A DNA stretch of 39,183 nucleotides, taken from contig VBAP01000042.1 in NCBI GenBank assembly GCA_005882335.1, positions 1 to 39,183 on the forward strand, in the 5' to 3' direction. Source of the DNA: Candidatus Segetimicrobium genomatis. Lineage in GTDB: Bacteria > Sysuimicrobiota > Sysuimicrobiia > Sysuimicrobiales > Kaftiobacteriaceae. Below are positions 7,862 to 15,733 of this stretch, one piece after another (position 1 is the first letter of the stretch; each line of letters starts with the position of its first letter). The position numbers were made by a program, and so were the translations under genes. The notes below the pieces were generated by a model. It saw only the letters and a program-made list of their open reading frames with translations, ran no database searches and was not told the DNA's origin.

Positions 7862-8740
7862 ATGGCCTACACCCGCGCGCACGCTCTGCTGTTTCTCGCA
7901 CCGCTGCTGCTCATCGTTCTCCTGATGTACGGCATGATGGCCTGGACGGTCGCCGTCTCGATGGACGACTGGGTGGGCATGGCGCCGGTCTGGAAGTTCC
8001 ACGGCCTCGGGAATTTCCGTACGCTCCTGGGCGGTGCGCTGCGGGAACGGCTGTTCACCAGCCTCCGGAATAATCTCATCTGGCTCGTGGTGTTCATCGC
8101 GCCGACCGCCTCGCTGGGGTTGTTTCTGGCGTACGGCCTCGACCTGGTGGGGCGGGCGGAACGGGTGCTGCGGCCCCTCTTTCTCTATCCCATCGCCCTC
8201 TCGTTTGTGGTCACGGGCACGCTCTGGGCGTGGATGTACGACCCCGATGCCGGGGTGATCAACAACCTGCTCCGGATGATCGGGCTGGGGCGGTGGGCCC
8301 AACCGTGGATCGCAGATCCCGGGTTGGCGACCTTCTGTCTCATCGGCGCCGCGGTCTGGCAGTACACGGGGTTCGCGATGACGCTTTACCTGGCAGCCAT
8401 TCGCGACATGCCGCGAGAGATCTTCGAAGCCGCGCGGGTCGACGGGGCGAGCGACGTGCAGACCTTCCGGCATGTGGTGATCCCGAACGTCGGCCACGCC
8501 ACCATGATCGTGGTGGCCATGCTGATCCTGGTCACGCTCAAGGTGTTCGATCTGGTATGGGTGATGACGTTCGGCGGGCCCGGGATCTCGACGGAGGTGC
8601 TGCCCTTTTTCATGTTCGTCGCGACGTTCCGGCAGCAGTTCATCGGTATCGGCGCTGCGATCAGTGTCCTCATTCTGATCCTGGCCGTGGCCGTCGTCGT
8701 CCCCTACGCCTGGTGGTCGATGCGGAGGCTTCAGGCGTGA
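7862..8740 (+). CDS. Sugar ABC transporter permease 1 (MalF/UgpA type)
   Basis: A 292-residue inner-membrane permease with six predicted helices. The cytoplasmic coupling loop is EAARVDGASDVQTFRHVVIPN (EAA motif, near residues 190-210). The N-terminus AHALLFLAPLLLIVLLMYGMMAW is the usual first helix and is followed by SMDDWVGMAPVWKFHGLGNF. The ATG at 7862 was chosen because upstream in-frame codons translate into the intergenic spacer; its ribosome site is weak. It lies 52 bp after the binding protein, and its stop overlaps the next permease start by 3 bp. Confidence 0.92.
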   Translation: MAYTRAHALLFLAPLLLIVLLMYGMMAWTVAVSMDDWVGMAPVWKFHGLGNFRTLLGGALRERLFTSLRNNLIWLVVFIAPTASLGLFLAYGLDLVGRAERVLRPLFLYPIALSFVVTGTLWAWMYDPDAGVINNLLRMIGLGRWAQPWIADPGLATFCLIGAAVWQYTGFAMTLYLAAIRDMPREIFEAARVDGASDVQTFRHVVIPNVGHATMIVVAMLILVTLKVFDLVWVMTFGGPGISTEVLPFFMFVATFRQQFIGIGAAISVLILILAVAVVVPYAWWSMRRLQA

Positions 8741-9552
8741 AGCCGACTTCCCGCCAGGTCTGGCTGGCCTGCATGGGTTTTCTGGCCTTGCTGTGGCTCC
8801 TGCCGCTGTACACCATGCTGGCGAACTCGCTGAAAACCATTCGGGAGATCGCGCAGAGCCAATATGTACTTCCACCGGGCGGCTTGGAACTGCGGAACTA
8901 CGTCGTGGCGCTGGGCGTGCTGCGGCACGGGCTGGTGAACAGTACCCTGGTCGCCCTCCCGGCCACGGCGCTGGCGGTGCTGCTGGGCTCCTGGGCGGGA
9001 TTTTTTCTTTCGCGGCTGCGCTTCCGGTACTCGCAGATCGTCTTTTTCGCGGCCACGATTGCCACGTTTCTTCCCTACCAGATCGTACTCATCCCGCTGA
9101 CCCAGTTGCTGGCGGACCTGCGGCTGATCAACACGCGGCCGGGACTGATCGTGGCCTACGTGCTCCTCAACACGCCGATGGCGGCGCTGATTACCGCCAC
9201 GTTCTTTCAGACAGTGCCGGCGGAGATGCAGGAGGCGGCTGCACTGGACGGCTGCGGCCCGGTGGCATTCTACTGGCGGATTCTCCTACCCGTAGCGCAG
9301 TTAGGCCTGCTGTCCACCGCGATCCTGATCTTTACGACGATCTGGAACGAGTTCCTCATCCCCACGGCCATGACGCAGGGGACGTTCAATCAGCTGGCCA
9401 CGCCGGTGCTCGCCGGCCTCAAAGGGAACTACGCTCAGTTGTGGCATATTCAGATGGCCGGCGCCACCCTGACCTCGCTGCCCCCCCTGGTGCTCTTTGT
9501 GTTCCTGGGCCGCTACTTCGTCTCCGGGCTGATGGCCGGGACGCTCAAGTAG
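8737..9552 (+). CDS. Sugar ABC transporter permease 2 (MalG/UgpE type)
   Basis: A 271-residue permease that pairs with the preceding one. It has six predicted helices and the EAA loop EMQEAAALDGCGPVAFYWRILLPVAQ, near residues 164-190. The start is GTG at 8737 (GTGA overlap with the first permease), with GGAGG 8 nt upstream; a longer open frame to the left is only the other frame of permease 1. SLKTIREIAQSQYVLPPGG after the first helix is typical of MalG-like subunits. No ATPase gene follows; the stem-loop at 9574-9604 lies just downstream. Confidence 0.92.
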   Translation: MKPTSRQVWLACMGFLALLWLLPLYTMLANSLKTIREIAQSQYVLPPGGLELRNYVVALGVLRHGLVNSTLVALPATALAVLLGSWAGFFLSRLRFRYSQIVFFAATIATFLPYQIVLIPLTQLLADLRLINTRPGLIVAYVLLNTPMAALITATFFQTVPAEMQEAAALDGCGPVAFYWRILLPVAQLGLLSTAILIFTTIWNEFLIPTAMTQGTFNQLATPVLAGLKGNYAQLWHIQMAGATLTSLPPLVLFVFLGRYFVSGLMAGTLK

Positions 9553-9573
9553 CCGGCCTTAACAAAAACAAAA

Positions 9574-9604
9574 GTGCAGGCGGGGCCCATGACCCCACCT
9601 GCAC
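9574..9604 (-). terminator. Intrinsic terminator, mainly for the minus strand
   Basis: GTGCAGGCGGGG (9574-9585) pairs with CCCCACCTGCAC (9593-9604), one mismatch in 12, with a 7-nt loop. On the minus strand the stem is followed by TTTTGTTTTTGTT, a clear U-tract, so it ends transcription of the exported-protein gene that stops at 9618. It may also stall plus-strand transcription leaving the sugar permease gene, but there is no T-run on that side. Confidence 0.85.
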
Positions 9605-9617
9605 ACCTTAACGGCCC

Positions 9618-10265
9618 CTAGTAGTAGAAGCGGACCTGCAAGAGCTTCAACCCGTTGTTATCATACTGCCAGAGAAATCCCGCCAGGCAGGGGTCGAAGA
9701 GATCGACTTGTGTCGACCCGCACGCGAGCGCCAGATCGCTCCCTGCCGCCAGCACGATGGTCGTCAGCGCGTCGGTGACGTTCTTGAACTGATTGTTGCC
9801 CGGGCCGGTCCCGCGCACGAAGACCTCGTTCTCCAACGAACAGATCAGAGCGGTGGGATCTGTGGAGGTGGGATCTTGGGCACAGGTCGTCATCATTGCC
9901 GATCCCCCCGGCTTTCCCCGCGCCCGCGCCCACACCGTGTACGTTCCGGGGGCAGGCAGCTTGAAGCTGGCCTCACCATCTGTGCCGTTGGCATCGAGCA
10001 CTTCAAACGATCCGTCAAAGCTCTGCGAGAGGAGAATGCGCGTCGTGACGGCGGTACCATCTTTCTTTCCCAGGTCCACAAAGATCCGGTGGCCGTTGTC
10101 ACCAGTCATGTCCGCGCTTTTGTCCTTTGAGACGCCGATGATGTTGAGATTGTAGTGGGGTCCGCTGGGAGCGCCGTTCCCGGCCCCAACCGCATGCTGG
10201 GGCGCGGCAGCGAACGCCACGGTCACCAGGATTACCACGCTCAATGCTGCGAACACCGTTTTCAT
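9618..10265 (-). CDS. Exported protein of unknown function
   Basis: A 215-residue protein with a clear signal peptide (residues 1-27, MKTVFAALSVVILVTVAFAA). The mature part opens with HYNLNIIGVSKDKSADMTGDNGHRIFV, followed by a Gly/Pro-rich beta-type segment (SFKLPAPGTYTVWARARGKPGG). Four cysteines near residues 137-193 could form two disulfides. I recall similar NLNIIG...GHRIFV openings in exported bacterial proteins but know no function for them. The ATG has AGAGG five bases upstream and overlaps the stop of a short upstream frame. The gene is followed by a good terminator. Confidence 0.8.
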   Translation of the reverse strand: MKTVFAALSVVILVTVAFAAAPQHAVGAGNGAPSGPHYNLNIIGVSKDKSADMTGDNGHRIFVDLGKKDGTAVTTRILLSQSFDGSFEVLDANGTDGEASFKLPAPGTYTVWARARGKPGGSAMMTTCAQDPTSTDPTALICSLENEVFVRGTGPGNNQFKNVTDALTTIVLAAGSDLALACGSTQVDLFDPCLAGFLWQYDNNGLKLLQVRFYY

Positions 10266-10423
10266 AGTCGCCTCTCCCGTGATTTTTTCTGAGGATCGAC
10301 CTTTGCGACCGGCAGGATCTCCCTCATCACCTCTTCCACCGGTCCCATGTGGTCTGCGGGTGTCATCGCCTCAGGGGTTTCGCGGGGACCATTCCCCTGG
10401 TGCGCGCCGCTCAGACTACTCAT
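10262..10423 (-). CDS. Possible 53-residue upstream protein
   Basis: A short frame ending 4 bp into the exported-protein gene (TGA overlaps its ATG). The product is charged and soluble (EEVMREILPVAKVDPQKKSRERRL at the end), with no recognisable domain. The ATGA overlap is the only support, as it suggests coupling. The ATG has no visible ribosome site, so the frame may be chance. From 10424 to 10615 I see no other feature. Confidence 0.25.
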   Translation of the reverse strand: MSSLSGAHQGNGPRETPEAMTPADHMGPVEEVMREILPVAKVDPQKKSRERRL

Positions 10424-10615
10424 CAACAACGAATTGGCTTTATGGAATTGGGGGGGGAGGATTCTTCCCGCGGATGCTCCGGCATTCTGGCAGAGTACTC
10501 GAACGGTCGCTTGGGCACTCACCAACCTTCATGGCAGTCCAGGCCAGCAACCCGGGCAACATTCGCCCGATTCTTGCAGACATGTGGGAATTTCGGTCGT
10601 AACTCTGTGGTGCTG

Positions 10616-11200
10616 TTAGTCGGCTCCGGGGTTCGCACGCGGGGCGAGCCCAGCCGTAGTATCGGCGAGTACCTCGCCGTGGTGGATCCCCAGCGTCTTA
10701 ATCCACCGCTGCTGCCCCAAGGTCAACGCCACAAAGAAGCCTAGCTCGACCAGTTCGGGGATCGTGAAGTGCTGCTTGAGCTTCTGCCAGAGACTCTCGT
10801 CGGCAATCTCTGCGTTCCACATGACCGCGCTGGTGTATGTGAGCGCGACCTTTTCGCGTGTCGTAAACTTGTCCGAATCGACAAAATCGAGCAACTCGTC
10901 ATATTGCGCCTCGGTCAGACCCTGCCGTCCAGCCTGGACGGACCGTTGCACCCCTCAGTACTCACACTCGATCGACTTGGAGACGTAGACACGGCACAGT
11001 TCCTTGATGGTGTGATCCAGCACGCCGTGACGAAACGTCAGATCCCATGCCTGAGAGAACGCTCTGATCACATTCGGGTTGTGGGCACGGATGGCTTGGG
11101 TCTCTGGTCTCGGCGTCCCTTCCCGACGGGCTTGCTCCAGATAGCCCAAAATCTCGGCATCCCCGATCGTGCCGGGATCAACGTACGGAATCCAGGGCAT
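10616..11200 (-). CDS. AhpD/carboxymuconolactone decarboxylase-fold protein, candidate selenoprotein (CxxU)
   Basis: A 194-residue all-helical protein if the in-frame UGA at 10955-10957 is read as selenocysteine (residue 82). Reading up to the UGA gives YVSKSIECEY; after it the same frame continues GVQRSVQAGRQGLTEAQYDELL to a normal end. Relatives have CxxC followed by GxQRS at this point, so UGA stands exactly at the second redox cysteine, giving C79-E-Y-U82. A perfect hairpin begins 13 nt after the UGA. The ATG at 11200 has GGGAGG 7-8 nt upstream; an earlier ATG at 11260 is less likely. The family includes peroxidase-related and decarboxylase proteins. The gene lies 67 bp downstream of the GcvT-like gene. 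If recoding fails, an 81-residue fragment results; the alternative is a nonsense mutation. Confidence 0.78.
10925..10941 (-). promoter_or_regulatory. SECIS-like hairpin after UGA
   Basis: On the minus strand CCGTCCA-GGC-TGGACGG forms a perfect 7-bp stem with a GGC loop. It starts 13 nt after the UGA, and the loop begins 20 nt after it. Bacterial SECIS elements lie just downstream of UGA inside the coding sequence, with a G at the top of a small apical loop, which matches. It lies within codons for RSVQAGRQ. Confidence 0.7.
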
Positions 11201-11267
11201 TCCAGTCCCTCCCTTGCCGGTCGCGGGCTCTCGCGTTTGATTTTTTCTCCCTACCTGCACATGGGAG

Positions 11268-12431
11268 TCATGACTTGGGGATCTCTTTTTTCGGATCCAC
11301 GAAGGGCATCGTCGCTACAGTGGCCTTCGCCGGCCCGAGCGGAGTCTCGATCTGCAACGCAGTTCCCACCCCCGCATAGGCCACAGGCACCATCGCGTAC
11401 CCGATGTTGCGCGTCAGGCGCGGGGAATGCACTGCTGAGGTCACCGTCCCAATCCTGGCTCCCTTGTCGGTGACCGGCCAGGCGGTCTCGTTGAGATCAA
11501 GCGGATCGGACTGGATCTCGATACCCACCAGCTTTCGCGCTACCCCCTTGGCCTTGATCTGTCTAAGCGCATCCCTGCCGATGAATTCATCATCTTTGTT
11601 GAGCTCAACAAGGCGGTCTAATCCCACCTCATACGGGTTATTGTCCAGCGTCATGTCCGCACCGTAGTTCAGGAGACCGGCCTCGACGCGCCGGATGTCG
11701 GAGGGGCCGGTGGGCCTAATGTTGTGGGGAGCCCCCGCCTCCATGATGCGGTTCCAGAGCTCCACTCCTCGACTCCCATCCCTGAGATAGATTTCGTACC
11801 CAATCTCGCCGGTCCACCCCGTTCTGGTCACGAGCACGGGGATCCCGTCCAGCGCCGCCTCAAAGAAGTTGTAGTAGACCAGATCGAGCACACGATCCCC
11901 GAAGAGCGCCTGCATCACAGCCTTGGATTTTGGACCCTGCACCTGAAGTGGGGACACGTCGGGCTCCCGGATCTCCACTCGCATCTCCGCCCGCATCGCC
12001 ACCGCCTTGGCCCAGAGGAGGACGTCGCTGTCGGCCAGGGCCAGCCAGAAGTGGTTCTCCCCCAGGCGCAGGAGCACCGGATCGTTGATGATCCCTCCGT
12101 CCTCAGCCGTGATCAGCGCATACCGCCCCCCTCCCACGCGGCAGCGGCTCAGGTCCCGCGTCGTCAGCTGATTTGTGAATCGAAACGCATCCGGCCCGGT
12201 GATCTCCACCTGGCGCTCCACGCTGACGTCCCACAGCGTGACGTGCTCGAGCAGATGCCAGTACTCCTTCACGGGATCGTCATAGTAACTGGGCAGGAAC
12301 ATGTGGTTGTAGACGGTGTACGCGCGGCAGCCGCATCGTTGCGTGGCCTCAAAATAGGGCGAGCGTCGCAAACGCGCGCCGCGCTGGATCAGACGCATCT
12401 CAAACGGCGGTACTGCAGTGAACCGGATCAT
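11268..12431 (-). CDS. GcvT/DmdA-like aminomethyltransferase-family protein
   Basis: A 387-residue cytoplasmic protein of the tetrahydrofolate-binding GcvT fold. RLRRSPYFEATQRCGCRAYTVYNHMFLP at the start, WDVSVERQVEITGPDAFRF near 68-86, LITAEDGGIINDPVLLRLGENHFWLALADSDVLLWAK near 105-140, and RTGWTGEIGYEIYL near 205-218 are the conserved blocks. The long N-terminus and the LADSD block resemble DMSP demethylase DmdA and related demethylases more than the glycine-cleavage T protein. The reaction is therefore likely methyl or methylene transfer from a small substrate to tetrahydrofolate. No other glycine-cleavage genes are nearby. It is followed by the candidate CxxU redox protein. The start may instead be an internal ATG nearer MRLIQRGARL. 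Confidence 0.85.
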   Translation of the reverse strand: MIRFTAVPPFEMRLIQRGARLRRSPYFEATQRCGCRAYTVYNHMFLPSYYDDPVKEYWHLLEHVTLWDVSVERQVEITGPDAFRFTNQLTTRDLSRCRVGGGRYALITAEDGGIINDPVLLRLGENHFWLALADSDVLLWAKAVAMRAEMRVEIREPDVSPLQVQGPKSKAVMQALFGDRVLDLVYYNFFEAALDGIPVLVTRTGWTGEIGYEIYLRDGSRGVELWNRIMEAGAPHNIRPTGPSDIRRVEAGLLNYGADMTLDNNPYEVGLDRLVELNKDDEFIGRDALRQIKAKGVARKLVGIEIQSDPLDLNETAWPVTDKGARIGTVTSAVHSPRLTRNIGYAMVPVAYAGVGTALQIETPLGPAKATVATMPFVDPKKEIPKS

Positions 12432-12461
12432 CTCTTCTTCTCGAACGCTGAGGTGGCAGTC

Positions 12462-14603
12462 CTAAGGACCCGCCGCGAGCGCGGCGGCCCGGTCGAGCAG
12501 ATCTTGCGCCTGATCGATCCAGCCCCGGGCCTGCGGCTCGTTCAGCGGGACGCCCCCGGACTGGGCTCCGTTCAGCGCGTGGCGGATCTCCAGGGCCAGG
12601 GCATCTCGCTGTGAGGTGAGGGTCGTGATCGCGTTCTCGGCAGCGGTGTAGACACTGTCGTCGGTGCTCGAGCCGCTGGCGAGCGCGCGGGTCGAAGCCC
12701 GCAGAGTATTCTTACCGAACTGACCGAACGGGGCGTTGATCTGCTTGTAGATCGCACCGAGCCGGAGCAGCGTCTCCCGGTGCGCGACCAGCGCCTGCGG
12801 CACGGCCCAGGCGAACAGAGGCTCGACGACGGCGCGGCCGTCGGTCTCGTAGTCGTCGACAAGCCCCAGCAGCGAGAGCATCGTCGGCCGCAGGTCGGTG
12901 TGGTCGGTCCAGCTGTCGAGGTCGCCCAGCTTCCGGACGCCGGGCCCCACGATACCGGCCCAGATGTTGGCGATGTCATCCTGGATGCTCCCGTGGTTCC
13001 AGGCGAAGCTGTTGTTGTTGCGCGGTGGGATCGTCACGCATGGCGAGCTGCAGTTCGTCGCGCCCGCAAAGAAGAAGTAGTTCGCGTCGCCGAAGAGCGT
13101 AAACGTCGGCGTGCGGGCCGGGTCGGCGGTGACCATATGCAGGGTCTTCTCCTCCACCGGGTCGGCCAGGGCCACGGTCACGGCGTCGGTGCTGCCCGTG
13201 TATGGATTGACGGCCGTGAGCCGGCTGCTCTCGCGTTCCAGCCTGCGCACGACCGGGTCGGTCCGGGCCGGATGGCCGGTGACGTACACGGTCGGCCCCG
13301 TATCCGCGTGAATCGCAAGCGGGGTGGTGTCGGCGAACTGCGTGGCGAGAAGGCCGCGCAGGTTCGCGTTGATCTCACCGACGTGGTTGTATGTGCAGGG
13401 CGTCGTGACGCCATCGCAGCCGGGGTTCGAGGGCGGGTCGCCCACGAAATGATCGCCCTCGTCGACGGTGAACACGAAGAGGGTATTGTCCTTCGTGATC
13501 CCGTCCACCGCGAGCCGCTCGAAGAACGCCTCGAACGCGTGATCATAGTCGCGCAGTTGCTGCACGTAGCCTGCTTCGCCTGGCGCGTACGCGAAGTGGG
13601 TGTTGCCGGCGGTGCCGTGGCCGTCATGCGCGTCCGAGATGTATGCGTAGGTGACCGGAATGCCGGCCTCCTGCATCCGCGCGACCCACGCGAGTGACAC
13701 AGTCGGCTGCATCCCGTCGAATCCGGGGAAGCCAACGTGACCGCCCGCATCCCGGATGACGTTGCCGGCGAGGTCGGTCGGCGGGTCGAAGCCGATGGCC
13801 GGATCGACGTACTTCGCTCCGAACAGGCCGCTGAAGCCGGCGTAGCCGCCCGGTTCGTCTGGGAGCAGGTCCGGACGGGGGTGGTTCGCGGCAGTGCAGC
13901 GCGCCGAGCCCTGGGCGCAGTGGACGCCGATGCCGACGAAGTCGGCGAAGGCCTGCCCGGGGTTCGCCGCGACCTCAGCTGCCTCCGGCGAAACGGGCCC
14001 GAACACCGTCGGGATGTCGATCGCCGTGTTCTCAAGAATCGTGTTGGCCGTGCCCACGGCTCCAAAGTCACAGCCGGCGCGCGTAAACGGCACCCAGGGC
14101 GCGGGGGCGATCTTCCCGTTTTCGTTGATCATCTCCGGCGTAAAGTCGGTCTGACCAGTCCCACCCGGATCGAACAACGGCGCCGTCCAGTAGGCAAACG
14201 CCACACCGGTCCGCGTGGCGCCCGTGGGTGTGAAGTAGCGAAAGCTGTTCGACACGGGCTGCCCCATCCGGTCGGGGTAGACGCCGGTGAGCGAGCTCAG
14301 GATCCCCGTGGCGGTGTGCGAGATGAGGACGGTGTGGTGGTTCGTGAGCAACGTGCCATTTTCGCGGATAAAGTTCAGCAGGTGCGGCATCTGTTCGAGG
14401 TCCGAGGGCACGTTCGCGTCGTCGCGGGTGAAGTGCACATTGTCAAACTGGATGTAGATCACATGCTGGATCTGGCCGTGCGTGGCGGCCAGCTGGCATC
14501 CGCGCGCCACCGCGCCACCGGCGATCTGCATGGCGCCCGGCGGCACCCCGATCAGAGCCAGCCCGATCACGAGCGCAGACGCGAGTGCAGACGTGCTTTT
14601 CAT
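12462..14603 (-). CDS. Secreted phosphoesterase-like hydrolase, alkaline phosphatase superfamily
   Basis: A 713-residue exported protein. A signal peptide covers about residues 1-30 (STSALASALVIGLALIGV). HVIYIQFDNVHFTRDD follows soon after, with HTVLISHTATGILSSLTGVYPDRMG: this is the beginning of the metal-dependent phosphoesterase/sulfatase fold, with the Thr/Ser in HTATG as likely nucleophile region. Later metal ligands fit FTVDEGDHF, YNHVGE and AWNHGSIQDD. The start at 14603 has GGGAGG five bases before it; a longer frame to 14747 lacks a ribosome site. The C-terminal 100 residues form a helical tail. Substrate unknown; it probably acts outside the cytoplasmic membrane. It lies 30 bp upstream of the GcvT-like gene and divergent from the rhomboid gene. 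Confidence 0.8.
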   Translation of the reverse strand: MKSTSALASALVIGLALIGVPPGAMQIAGGAVARGCQLAATHGQIQHVIYIQFDNVHFTRDDANVPSDLEQMPHLLNFIRENGTLLTNHHTVLISHTATGILSSLTGVYPDRMGQPVSNSFRYFTPTGATRTGVAFAYWTAPLFDPGGTGQTDFTPEMINENGKIAPAPWVPFTRAGCDFGAVGTANTILENTAIDIPTVFGPVSPEAAEVAANPGQAFADFVGIGVHCAQGSARCTAANHPRPDLLPDEPGGYAGFSGLFGAKYVDPAIGFDPPTDLAGNVIRDAGGHVGFPGFDGMQPTVSLAWVARMQEAGIPVTYAYISDAHDGHGTAGNTHFAYAPGEAGYVQQLRDYDHAFEAFFERLAVDGITKDNTLFVFTVDEGDHFVGDPPSNPGCDGVTTPCTYNHVGEINANLRGLLATQFADTTPLAIHADTGPTVYVTGHPARTDPVVRRLERESSRLTAVNPYTGSTDAVTVALADPVEEKTLHMVTADPARTPTFTLFGDANYFFFAGATNCSSPCVTIPPRNNNSFAWNHGSIQDDIANIWAGIVGPGVRKLGDLDSWTDHTDLRPTMLSLLGLVDDYETDGRAVVEPLFAWAVPQALVAHRETLLRLGAIYKQINAPFGQFGKNTLRASTRALASGSSTDDSVYTAAENAITTLTSQRDALALEIRHALNGAQSGGVPLNEPQARGWIDQAQDLLDRAAALAAGP

Positions 14604-14654
14604 AAGATCCTCCCTCGATAAGAACATACGGCGAGCACCGTTTTCTCCGGGGAC

Positions 14655-14692
14655 CACACTGTTCCTCCAGACGACCGGAGCAATCCAGTGTG
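14655..14692. promoter_or_regulatory. Inverted repeat in divergent promoter region
   Basis: CACACTG at 14655-14661 pairs with CAGTGTG at 14686-14692, with an inner CTCC/GGAG pairing. It lies between the divergent phosphoesterase and rhomboid genes, so it may be an operator or a leader hairpin. Weak evidence. Confidence 0.3.
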
Positions 14693-14753
14693 CGATGCTG
14701 AATACCGACGCATTCCCAGAGCATTTTACCGGTCGAACACCTGTCACGCTGTC

Positions 14754-15290
14754 ATGTTACCGCTGAAGGACACAGTCCAGTCCCGCTCATTCCCAATTGT
14801 CAACTGGTCATTAATCGCGCTGAACGTCTTCATTTTCTTCATTATCCTGTCTCTTGGGGATCGGGCCGAAGTCTTGGTCGCGGTGCTCGGCGTGGTGCCT
14901 CCCCGTCTGTTCCATCATCCTGGTCTGTTTGAGTTTGCGACTCTCTTCACGGCGATGTTCCTGCACGGAGGGTGGGCCCATCTGCTCGGCAACATGCTCG
15001 CCCTGTACGTATTCGGGGACAACGTGGAAGACCGGATGGGAAGCGGTCACTACCTGCTGTTCTATCTGCTATGCGGCCTGGTGGCGTCGTTCGCGCACAT
15101 CGCCCTGAACCCCACCTCGCCCATCCCAACGGTGGGAGCCAGTGGAGCGATCAGCGGCGTGCTGTCAGCCTATCTGCTGTTCTTTCCGCGCGCCCGCGTG
15201 ATTCTCGCGGCCGGGAATCACCCCTGTGGGCCGGGGCCGCGGGGAAATACCCGAATTTTCGAAAGCGTAAATCTCGGGTTTGGGGTCTAG
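14754..15290 (+). pseudogene. Rhomboid-family membrane protease, truncated
   Basis: Residues 1-149 match the start of a rhomboid: PIVNWSLIALNVFIFF in helix 1, FLHGGWAHLLGNMLALYVFGDNVEDRMG in the HxxxN region, and the catalytic serine in GASG (Ser130). After FFPRARV (about position 15200) the sequence changes to a glycine/proline/asparagine-rich tail and stops at residue 178. The last two membrane helices, including the one with the catalytic histidine, are missing, so proteolysis is not expected. The change suggests a deletion or replacement that removed the 3' end. The ATG at 14754 has no strong ribosome site. A non-catalytic short rhomboid cannot be ruled out. Confidence 0.7.
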
Positions 15291-15362
15291 ATGGTTTGAC
15301 CTTGCTGAACCAAATCGGCAATTGCTTTCCAGATGCAGATACGAGGCCCGGTGTCCTCTACC

Positions 15363-15674
15363 TCACTGGCGCATCTGGCGCCACAAATACATCCCGGTGA
15401 GCACCGGTATGACTTGCACCGCGACAAATCCCACCAATACGGCCCAGTAGGGCCATGTCCCCGGCTGCCGCAGCTCGGCGGGCATCACCAGCACGACGAC
15501 CCAGAAGATGCCGGTGGCGATCAAGGAACAAAACAACAGCATCACGGCCGTCAATAGCCCCCGCACCTTTCCCTGCGCCATCGTATAGAAGGGGAAAATA
15601 AGGCCCATGATCCACAACGCGGCGACAATTTCAAGAGCCGAGATAACTGTCAGAGACGTGGCCGTTGGCGTCAT
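15363..15674 (-). CDS. Small membrane protein, three helices
   Basis: A 103-residue hydrophobic protein with three predicted membrane segments (about residues 8-30, 41-66 and 75-96) and a short basic C-terminus (YLWRQMRQ). No known family recognised. The ATG has a GGGGGA run about 8 nt upstream. It lies 59 bp downstream of the diguanylate cyclase gene in the same direction, so it may be co-transcribed. Confidence 0.65.
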   Translation of the reverse strand: MTPTATSLTVISALEIVAALWIMGLIFPFYTMAQGKVRGLLTAVMLLFCSLIATGIFWVVVLVMPAELRQPGTWPYWAVLVGFVAVQVIPVLTGMYLWRQMRQ

Positions 15675-15733
15675 GTCATTTTCCCCCTTGCGGCCTCAAC
15701 CTTCGGCGCCCTCGTGCCAGGCACTGGTCCAGC

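Noticed and set aside
8230..8736. N-terminal extension of the second sugar permease
   Set aside because: It is an alternative frame of the first permease; GTG at 8737 with GGAGG gives the usual start.
12780..13697. Long plus-strand frames opposite the phosphoesterase gene
   Set aside because: The minus-strand protein has a signal peptide and family motifs across the same region; the plus frames show no family features.
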